A DNA stretch of 22,899 bases from Treponema sp. UBA1233. Its GTDB lineage: Bacteria > Spirochaetota > Spirochaetia > Treponematales > Treponemataceae. Position 1 is the first letter of the stretch; each line of letters opens with the position of its first letter. This document shows positions 16,689-22,899 of the stretch, one piece after another. The translations under genes were made by a program, and so were the position numbers. The notes under the pieces were generated by a model. It was not told where the DNA came from, did no database searches, and worked only from the letters and a program-made list of their open reading frames with translations. The stretch is from NCBI GenBank assembly GCA_002309305.1, contig DBWR01000070.1:61365-84263 (forward strand). Direction: 5' to 3'.

Positions 16689-17941
16689 TGATGTCAAACA
16701 AGGTTAAAAAACATATTCCATATATGATGCCTCTTGTAATGCTCCTGTTAGGGCTCGTTCTGCTTCTTGGCGTTACGATTTTAAGGCGGAATGGAATAAA
16801 CCGTGAAAGAAAGTCCGTAGTGCTTATTAACGGTCATACTGAGGATTCAAACGTACAGGTTTCGTTCCTGCGTAATCCGGAAAAGCAATGGTATGAATCC
16901 GACGGAGCTACAATGGGAGGACAGTTTGACGGTAAAATAGAAAGCCAGTGGAAATATACGGCTTTGAAGGACTGGACTATTTCCATGAAGATACCCGGAC
17001 ACTTTTGGATAGATTCTGACCCGTGGAACGGAGTCTATACAATCAAGGACGATACGCTGACAATCAGGGAACCTTATAAGGGTGAGACTGTCAATTCCCA
17101 GATATTTGATTTGGATTACACTGTTGAACCCATGTCTTACAGAACATTCGGTTGCATCATGTATACGTCAAAACTGTTTTACCCCGAAAGTGCCGTCATC
17201 AATCTGGAATTCACACCGCACATTATGGTCAGTCAGATTCCTGTAGTACGTGCGATTCAAATCTTCCTGTTTGCATTTGCCATGTCAATGATTTCCGTTT
17301 TGATTACCATTTACATAAGGCAGGGCGAATACCGTACCCGCGAAAGGAAAGACAAGGAATTCATAGAAAAAACACTTTTGCTCTTTGCAAATACGATTGA
17401 AGCAAAGGATTCATATACAAAAGGCCATTCCCTAAGGGTTGCAATTTATTCGATGGAACTGGCCCAGCGCATGGGATTGAGCGAAGCTGAACAGGAAATT
17501 GTATATTACTGCGCGATTCTGCATGATGTCGGAAAAGTAGGAATCCCTGACAGCATACTCCACAAGCCGGGAAAACTGACAGATGATGAAAGGAAGGTTA
17601 TACAAAGCCATACTACAATAGGCTCAGACATATTCCGTGGATTCCCGTACATACCGGACATCGAGACAATAGTCCGCCACCATCACGAGCGTTATGACGG
17701 AAACGGATATCCGGATCAGCTGAAGGGAAAGGCCATTCCATATCTGTCAAGAATTATTTGTGTCGCAGACTGTTTTGACGCAATGACAAGCAACCGCTGT
17801 TACCGTGATAAAATCGACATCAACAAGGTTAAAAAAGAATTGGTTGACTGTGCTGGAACTCAGTTTGACCCAGAGATAGTTCCGTTCATGCTTCAGATGA
17901 TAGAAGACGGTTTTGCACCGACAGAAGAAGGAAACGTATAG
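16688..17941 (+). CDS. Membrane-anchored HD-GYP protein, probable cyclic-di-GMP phosphodiesterase
   Basis: HD-GYP proteins hydrolyse cyclic-di-GMP. Numbering from ATG 16688, two membrane segments (about 11-32 and 188-210) flank a periplasmic region of about 155 residues that I do not recognise and that probably senses a signal. The cytoplasmic part has the complete signature: GHSLRVAIYS, H279-D280 in AILHDVGKVGIPD, and HHERYDGNGYP (332-342), followed by CVADCFDAMTSNRCYR. All expected metal-binding residues appear present, so it should be active. ATG 16688 shares one base with the argS stop (TGATG); GTG 16685 and ATG 16691 are alternatives. In spirochaetes cyclic-di-GMP affects motility and host association. 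No GGDEF or PilZ gene is in the window. Confidence 0.92.
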   Translation: MMSNKVKKHIPYMMPLVMLLLGLVLLLGVTILRRNGINRERKSVVLINGHTEDSNVQVSFLRNPEKQWYESDGATMGGQFDGKIESQWKYTALKDWTISMKIPGHFWIDSDPWNGVYTIKDDTLTIREPYKGETVNSQIFDLDYTVEPMSYRTFGCIMYTSKLFYPESAVINLEFTPHIMVSQIPVVRAIQIFLFAFAMSMISVLITIYIRQGEYRTRERKDKEFIEKTLLLFANTIEAKDSYTKGHSLRVAIYSMELAQRMGLSEAEQEIVYYCAILHDVGKVGIPDSILHKPGKLTDDERKVIQSHTTIGSDIFRGFPYIPDIETIVRHHHERYDGNGYPDQLKGKAIPYLSRIICVADCFDAMTSNRCYRDKIDINKVKKELVDCAGTQFDPEIVPFMLQMIEDGFAPTEEGNV

Positions 17942-17949
17942 GAGAGTTC

Positions 17950-18381
17950 ATGGGGTCAATTAAAAAGAGGGCAAAGCAGATTGGAAAATATTCAGGAACC
18001 GCAACTTTCAGTGCAATCATAAACATATTTGTCAGATGGCTGCTTTCTCATGTAATGGATTTTCATATAAGCGTCATCATAGCCTATTTTGTTGGAGCCG
18101 TAATCAATTACATACTTTCCGCGCTTTTTGTCTTTCATGTTGAAGGAAGCCCCCATCATTTTACCTGGAAATCTTTCTGGCGCTTCATGATGGTCTCGAT
18201 GGTCGGATTCATCGCAACCTTCATCTTTTCAACCCTGGCTCACTTCATTTTGTTCAAGTGCTTCCCCAATGATTCAAAGAACCTGATCGAACTTGCCGCA
18301 CACATCATCGGATTGAATGTGTCGTTTGTCTGCAACTACTTCGGCCACAGTTTTTTCAGCTTCCGAAAGAGCAAGCATTAG
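17950..18381 (+). CDS. GtrA-family four-helix membrane protein
   Basis: A 143-residue protein with four hydrophobic segments (about 14-33, 40-62, 78-102 and 112-137), a basic N-terminus and a basic end after FFSFRKSK. Length, helix spacing and patterns such as YSGTATFSAIINIF, GAVINYILSALFVF and NVSFVCNYFGHSFFSF match the GtrA family (PF04138). Members help move lipid-linked sugars across the inner membrane for O-antigen or wall glycan glucosylation. TAGGAGA, which includes the preceding stop codon, supplies the ribosome binding site, so it is co-expressed with the HD-GYP gene. No glycosyltransferase partner is adjacent on this strand, so the substrate cannot be inferred. Confidence 0.85.
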   Translation: MGSIKKRAKQIGKYSGTATFSAIINIFVRWLLSHVMDFHISVIIAYFVGAVINYILSALFVFHVEGSPHHFTWKSFWRFMMVSMVGFIATFIFSTLAHFILFKCFPNDSKNLIELAAHIIGLNVSFVCNYFGHSFFSFRKSKH

Positions 18382-18397
18382 AGGAAATTCCCTTTCG

Positions 18398-18426
18398 TTG
18401 ACACAAGACACATTTTTCTGTAGACT
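18398..18426 (+). promoter_or_regulatory. Strong promoter placing transcription start at the ATG of the DUF3943 gene
   Basis: Consensus TTGACA (18398-18403), a 17-base spacer, then TAGACT (18421-18426). ATG 18433 begins seven bases after the last base of the -10, where transcription would normally start. No Shine-Dalgarno is present, so a leaderless transcript is the simplest reading. Confidence 0.7.
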
Positions 18427-18432
18427 ATAACA

Positions 18433-19836
18433 ATGGACAAGAAAATCATTACCTTATTTATTTGTATTACTGTTCTTTTTACCACAGCTTTTTCTCAGGA
18501 AGGTACAGAAGATGATTCTGTTCAGATTTCTGAGGATACAACTATAGTCTATGCACAACCTGATTTGCGACACGGTATAATTGCTTTTGGTGAAGTTAAT
18601 TTGATGAATATTCTTCTTACAGGCTATAACAGAGTTGTCAGAAAGATGGATTATGCCAATGTAAGCCTTGAAAGCATGTGGTACAATTTATCACATCCAT
18701 GGGTATGGGATCAGGATGAATTTTATATAAATACAATTGGACATCCATATCAGGGTGCACATTATTATACGGCAGGACGTGCAAATGGCTTTGATTTTTG
18801 GGCATCTTTAGGTCTTACTTTTTATGGTTCTTTTACATGGGAATATCTTATGGAAACGGAAACTCCTTCGTATAATGATTTGATTCTAACCACGGTTTCA
18901 GGTGCAATGTTTGGAGAAGTTTTACATAGAATATATCTTCTGCTGGAAGATGATTTTCCTTATCTTGCTTGGATTGTTAGTCCACAAGCCGCTCTGAATA
19001 GATTTGTCTTGGGTGAACGCAGCCCTAAGGAAAATGGAGATTTATTTGCTCTATATGGTTCTGTGGGACCATCTTTTATGCTTTCTTCAATAAAATCAGA
19101 AGGTAATAACAATAATCTTAGTCCATTTAATAAACAGTTTGGTGGCAAGATTTCAGTTCGTATTGTATATGAGGATCCGTACGCTCATAATACTAAAGTT
19201 CCATTAGATTGTTTTGATATACAGGGAGACTTTATGATTTCTCCAGGACATTATTTCATCGCCTTTTCAGGTATAGAGGATCTTTTTTCATGGCAATTAG
19301 ACTTAAAAAATGATACTACATTTGCTGTTACGCTCCTTTATGACAATATTTTTTCGACGGACATGAATTATTCCAATAATTCACTTGGAGTTTCTTTATT
19401 CAGACGAAGAAATGAATTATTATGGAATGCTCATCTCTCTGCTGCATTTATTGGTGGCTCTGATTATTATTATACTTTTGTAGTTGATGATAGGAGTTCT
19501 TCTATCGACGGTTCGGAGCAGAGACTCTATGATATAGGTATAGGTGCTACAGCAAAGGCGGAAGTGAGGTATCAACATCCTGTTATAGGTACTTTTTTTG
19601 CATCCGGGGTATCCAGTTTATTCTATACACTTCCACACTCAGTTCCCGATGATGGTTCAGATGGCTGGAATTTCATATGGACTCTCAATTTTGGATATGA
19701 ACATCAGATTTACAAGGGTATCGGAGCCGGAATATCCTGCTTTATCTACAACAAGCATGGATTCTATGATTCTGCTGATAATGTGGATCAGTGGCATTCG
19801 CACTTCAGCACCTATGTTTCATACAAATTAAAATAA
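18433..19836 (+). CDS. DUF3943-type predicted outer-membrane protein
   Basis: A 467-residue exported protein with a signal peptide (MDKKII, hydrophobic core, probable cut after AFS at residue 21). The N-terminal third has features I associate with DUF3943: WVWDQDEFYINTIGHPYQGA, then YYTAGRANGFDFW, GSFTWEYLMETETPSYNDL, and TTVSGAMFGEVLHRIYLL. The rest alternates polar and hydrophobic residues and ends FSTYVSYKLK, consistent with an outer-membrane beta-barrel. Function is unknown. The gene is AT-richer than those to its left and favours codons such as TTA, AGA and TTT, suggesting different ancestry or selection. It has its own promoter and converges on the minus-strand surface-polymer genes with 12 bases between; I saw no hairpin terminator there. 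Confidence 0.82.
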   Translation: MDKKIITLFICITVLFTTAFSQEGTEDDSVQISEDTTIVYAQPDLRHGIIAFGEVNLMNILLTGYNRVVRKMDYANVSLESMWYNLSHPWVWDQDEFYINTIGHPYQGAHYYTAGRANGFDFWASLGLTFYGSFTWEYLMETETPSYNDLILTTVSGAMFGEVLHRIYLLLEDDFPYLAWIVSPQAALNRFVLGERSPKENGDLFALYGSVGPSFMLSSIKSEGNNNNLSPFNKQFGGKISVRIVYEDPYAHNTKVPLDCFDIQGDFMISPGHYFIAFSGIEDLFSWQLDLKNDTTFAVTLLYDNIFSTDMNYSNNSLGVSLFRRRNELLWNAHLSAAFIGGSDYYYTFVVDDRSSSIDGSEQRLYDIGIGATAKAEVRYQHPVIGTFFASGVSSLFYTLPHSVPDDGSDGWNFIWTLNFGYEHQIYKGIGAGISCFIYNKHGFYDSADNVDQWHSHFSTYVSYKLK

Positions 19837-19848
19837 ACTGTCACATTC

Positions 19849-21099
19849 TTACTTCTTGTTGTCTTTGGAGTTCTCAATATCTGATAGTTTGGAAATAAGA
19901 TAATCTGCGGTCAATTTACCGGCTTCTCCAATATGCTGCCAGGATTCTGCCTTGTAATAGGCCCTAAGTCTTGCAAGTTCTGGGCTGTCAGAAGCGTTTT
20001 TGATTACTTCCTCGATGTTTTCAAAATCGCTCTCCTTAATGGGAATTCCGATTTTCTGCAGGGTAGTAACCGCCCATGGTTCGTGTCCTGTGTCATAGAT
20101 GTCATATGGCAGTAAATCCATTTCTGAGTTTGCATACATGACAGGCTTGTCACAAAGGAAAGTATAATCATAAACAATTCCCGAAAAATCGGAAATCATG
20201 ATGTCTGCTTTTTTTAGTGAATAGATGTTGTCCCTTTCGTTATCCCATTCAAGATTACTTTTATCCTTGTATCGTTCCAAAAGCCTTTCAAGCATTTCCT
20301 TTTCAGAAATTCTTGACTGTGGATGCGGGCGAATGATGATCCGCATTTTGCTATTTACAAGCGGATCAAGCAATTTTTCTCCATAAAGACTTAACAGGGC
20401 ACTTTTTCCCCAGGATGGAGAGACAAGAACAGTGAACTCGTGGTTTTCTTCTTCTGGTATTGTAGCCATCTTTTCTTTTAATAAGTCAAGATAAGTACAT
20501 CCAACTGTTATAAGATCTTTTGCAGGAAGGTTCCTCTGCTTTTCTAGAAGCCGTATGTCTTCTGCCTGATAATCTCCTGTCATAAGGACAGAATCAAAGA
20601 AATCAAGGCCAAAAAGGCGGTACATTGATGAATCCGTGCACGAATGAAAAATATGGCTGTAATGTTTAACATTTTTACTTCGCTTTAATTGATACACCTG
20701 TAATCCTGGTGTTGTCATAAGTACGATTCCGGCTGAAAGCATGTTTAATTTTGCATAGGCTACATTACCAGTACCAATGAATTCCGGTTTTATAAACTCA
20801 TACTCTGTATTAAAAACGGGATCATCCTGTGAACCTGTATAATAGGTAACTTCAATTTGCCGTTTTTCAAATTCATCTAAGACAGGCTGGAATACTGTTG
20901 AATAGCGCTTGTCCTCACAATAAAACACAAACTTTTTATATGACTTGTCATCCTGTACACCCTTTTTCCCTGCAAAAATAAGCTTGAGCTTTAACAGCAA
21001 TGCCTTTGCCAGGAAAAAAAGGGTAGCGGCTGCTCCGATGAGGATGGAAAACAGCATGCTTCCTGTGCCGGGATCAATATAAAGCGGTAAAAAATTCAT
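19849..21099 (-). CDS. CDP-glycerol glycerophosphotransferase-like protein with a YIDPGTGS membrane anchor
   Basis: A 416-residue protein related to TagB/TagF, which transfer glycerol-phosphate or similar groups from a CDP carrier to cell-surface polymers. Residues 7-14 read YIDPGTGS, directly followed by a membrane segment (about 15-42), so the enzyme is probably held at the inner face of the membrane. The catalytic part has R257-P258-H259-P260 and S303-DFSG-IVYDY, both typical. The TagF motif WHGTPLK is missing; a histidine cluster H146, H149, H152 (KHYSHIFHSCTD) is in about the right place. AAGGAG lies 11 bases before the ATG. The gene overlaps the upstream bifunctional gene by four bases (ATGA), which implies that the two products act in one pathway. 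Confidence 0.85.
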   Translation of the reverse strand: MNFLPLYIDPGTGSMLFSILIGAAATLFFLAKALLLKLKLIFAGKKGVQDDKSYKKFVFYCEDKRYSTVFQPVLDEFEKRQIEVTYYTGSQDDPVFNTEYEFIKPEFIGTGNVAYAKLNMLSAGIVLMTTPGLQVYQLKRSKNVKHYSHIFHSCTDSSMYRLFGLDFFDSVLMTGDYQAEDIRLLEKQRNLPAKDLITVGCTYLDLLKEKMATIPEEENHEFTVLVSPSWGKSALLSLYGEKLLDPLVNSKMRIIIRPHPQSRISEKEMLERLLERYKDKSNLEWDNERDNIYSLKKADIMISDFSGIVYDYTFLCDKPVMYANSEMDLLPYDIYDTGHEPWAVTTLQKIGIPIKESDFENIEEVIKNASDSPELARLRAYYKAESWQHIGEAGKLTADYLISKLSDIENSKDNKK

Positions 21100-22899
21100 T
21101 TCTCAGAAAACTCCTTAATCAAATTAAGAACATTATCCATATCAGGCTTTGGTGCAATTGTAATCCGCATGGAAAGATGACTTCCTTCTGTCCACAATCT
21201 GGTTAAATATCCGTTTTGAGAAAGGAAATCCTTTAATGCCTGTACATCAATTTCCCTGTCATTTTCACCTAAGTTTTCATTAAAATGTATGAAAACAAAA
21301 TTTGCGGCAGATTTAAACGCTTTAATTCCTTTTATCTTGTTGATTTGAGAAATGAAATCATCTTTTATCTTTATGATGGTCTGTGTCAAATCTGAATAAT
21401 ATGATTTATCACGAAGGGCTGATATACAGACTTTACGGCCAATATTTGAGACGCGGAATGGGTTAAGGTCCAGTTTGAAAACCTGTTTTGCCATTGGCGT
21501 GCATAGTCCATAACCAAGCCGCATTCCTGCAAGTCCATATAGTTTTGAAAATGTCCTGCAGAAGACAACATTGTTATATGAATTAAGAAGGTATTTTGCA
21601 TCGTATGATACTGCTGAAAAACCTAGGTAAGCTTCATCAACAATTATAAGAGAGGTAGGATTTTCTTTTATAACTTTCTCCAAGTCATTTCGAGATATAA
21701 CGGCTCCAGTCGGATTGTGGGGTGTTGTAATTACGATGATTTTTGGAGTGCATTTTTTTGCCTCGGAAAGAAGGTTGGAGATGTCGAATTCATAAACATC
21801 CTTTCCAGGGATAATATTGTAATAGGCCGCTTTAGCATGACGGAGTTCGCAAACTGATTTGTAATAATTCCATGCAGGATTAGAAATAAGGACATAATCA
21901 TCCTTATTCAGGACTATTGTCATAATTGTTTTTATTACGTCAGAACTTCCTGAATGAATGAAGATGGAATCCGTGGGTATTTCTGTTAACTTTGATACTT
22001 CTATTGCAAGATTGTCTTCTCGTGTCAAATCATAGAGATACAAATCCTCCATAGTAGCATTTTGTAGTGTTTCCAGGCATTTGGGGCTAGGTCCAAAGAG
22101 GTTTTCATTTACGTGCAAACGTCCTGTTAATTGTTCGGTTGCCACTACAGAATACTGTTTGGTGTCGGAGTAATTGGATAGATAAGAAATGCGTTGTGTT
22201 GAGTTTATCAGTTCGTCTTCCTGGAAAAACTGATCGATGAAATCCTTGAAATTTGGATAAAACTGCAGGATATCTTCTGTCGTGTCAAATTCCTTGCATT
22301 CAGAATCATCGTAGCGCTTTATTTTCATCAGGAGTTCTGTGATATGCTTTATTTGGAAATCATCCCACAGCATGTATTTCATTTCTGGGTCATAGTATTC
22401 TTTGACCATCAAATCTACAAACTTCTTTGAGAATGATTTTGAGAAAAATGCTTCTCCTATAGTATACCAGGATTTTTCTCCACCTTTTTTTACATCCGTC
22501 ATGTAACCGCGGTCATCAAGTCCCCTTACACAGTATTCGTTGCAGAATTCATCAGAATATAAGCATCCGTAGTAAGAATCATATACATAATCGCGGTAGA
22601 CATTATGAGCGAACCAGTTGTCAGAACAACATATGTAGCTTGCCTTTATATAATCCCTTGCCGCATAAAGGGAAGACATGTTGTTCTTTTCTTCCCACTC
22701 TGTGTTGTCTATGACTATAAGTTCAGGATATTTTTTTGCCATTTCATAATATCGTTCTTTAAGATAACCTACCACAAGTATGATTTCCTTAATGCCAGCA
22801 TCATGGAGCTGCTTGATTTGACGTTCAACCATGGTGTCGCCTTTGATTTCAAAAAGTCCTTTGGGAAGATAGTTTGAAAGTGGCATGCAACGGCGGCTA
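21096..22899 (-). CDS. Fused LicC/PntC-like cytidylyltransferase and HisC/CobD-like PLP enzyme (5' end outside window)
   Basis: The frame stays open to the right edge, and the residues upstream of ATG 22886 read SRRC, giving SRRCMPLSNYLPKGL, the nucleotidyltransferase loop that normally follows an AAGxG motif. The true start is therefore outside the window. The first domain (to about 22150) resembles LicC/PntC: EEKNNMSSLYAARDYI, CCSDNW as the metal-site Asp, WYTIGEAFFSK, LWDDFQIKHI and KEFDTTEDI. It should form a CDP-activated product. The second domain (from about 22140) is a fold-type-I PLP enzyme of the HisC/CobD kind: LHVNENLFGPS, NPAWNYY, TTPHNPTG, VDEAYLGF and FSKLYGLAGMRLGYG, with the PLP lysine at 21545-21543. 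The substrate is unknown; candidates are amino-alkyl phosphonates and phosphoethanolamine-like compounds. Confidence 0.88.
   Translation of the reverse strand, partial: SRRCMPLSNYLPKGLFEIKGDTMVERQIKQLHDAGIKEIILVVGYLKERYYEMAKKYPELIVIDNTEWEEKNNMSSLYAARDYIKASYICCSDNWFAHNVYRDYVYDSYYGCLYSDEFCNEYCVRGLDDRGYMTDVKKGGEKSWYTIGEAFFSKSFSKKFVDLMVKEYYDPEMKYMLWDDFQIKHITELLMKIKRYDDSECKEFDTTEDILQFYPNFKDFIDQFFQEDELINSTQRISYLSNYSDTKQYSVVATEQLTGRLHVNENLFGPSPKCLETLQNATMEDLYLYDLTREDNLAIEVSKLTEIPTDSIFIHSGSSDVIKTIMTIVLNKDDYVLISNPAWNYYKSVCELRHAKAAYYNIIPGKDVYEFDISNLLSEAKKCTPKIIVITTPHNPTGAVISRNDLEKVIKENPTSLIIVDEAYLGFSAVSYDAKYLLNSYNNVVFCRTFSKLYGLAGMRLGYGLCTPMAKQVFKLDLNPFRVSNIGRKVCISALRDKSYYSDLTQTIIKIKDDFISQINKIKGIKAFKSAANFVFIHFNENLGENDREIDVQALKDFLSQNGYLTRLWTEGSHLSMRITIAPKPDMDNVLNLIKEFSEK

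Noticed and set aside
18382..18397. A ribosome binding site remnant (GAGGAA) after the GtrA stop, suggesting a lost gene.
   Set aside because: No start codon at suitable spacing and no residual coding frame before the next promoter; too short to support a pseudogene.
19837..19848. Bidirectional terminator between the convergent genes at 19836 and 19849.
   Set aside because: The 12-base gap and flanking bases show no stem with a T-run in either direction.
22884..22886. ATG 22886 as the true start of the fusion protein.
   Set aside because: Upstream in-frame codons encode SRRC, which continues the nucleotidyltransferase loop, so the gene must begin beyond the window.

Overview
The window looks like chromosomal DNA of a spirochaete, most likely a host-associated Treponema. 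The grounds are a lipoprotein signal with the relaxed box L-F-S-C, a periplasmic TPR/NHL/VWA protein, a DUF3943-type outer-membrane protein, an HD-GYP protein, an ArgRS with a GRMKS signature, and moderate GC (single 60-base rows counted by eye gave 43-50% in the left and centre, 37-38% at the right end). Genus is inferred from gene families only. No rRNA, tRNA, IS element, CRISPR array or phage gene was seen, and no non-coding stretch exceeds about 90 bases.

Layout. 1-2192 (minus): apolipoprotein N-acyltransferase, running off the left edge with a long basic repeat tail. 2282-7037 (plus): a tightly packed run of a galactokinase-family protein, SurE, a cytoplasmic TPR protein and a secreted TPR/NHL/VWA protein, ending at a strong intrinsic terminator that lies inside the 3' end of the convergent dinB gene. 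7060-10220 (minus): a large membrane protein with an M28-peptidase-like outer domain, followed by dinB. 10307-14821 (plus): a degenerate GHKL-ATPase-like protein, a small lipoprotein, trmB and ligA behind a near-consensus promoter. 14874-18381 (plus): argS with its own promoter, then an HD-GYP protein and a GtrA-family membrane protein. 18433-19836 (plus): an AT-richer DUF3943 outer-membrane protein. 19849-22899 (minus): a two-gene surface-polymer unit, in which a LicC/PntC-like cytidylyltransferase fused to a HisC/CobD-like PLP enzyme overlaps a CDP-glycerol-glycerophosphotransferase-like protein.

How the parts fit. Most genes are translationally coupled: ATGA overlaps, or a stop codon that forms part of the next Shine-Dalgarno sequence. 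Three genes for exported or membrane proteins (lnt, the M28-like protein, DUF3943) instead have a -10 element only 5-8 bases before the ATG and no Shine-Dalgarno, which suggests leaderless mRNAs. The right-end pair is the best candidate for an uncharacterised system: one protein could make an amino-alkyl phosphate or phosphonate and activate it with CTP, and its partner could transfer it onto a surface glycan.
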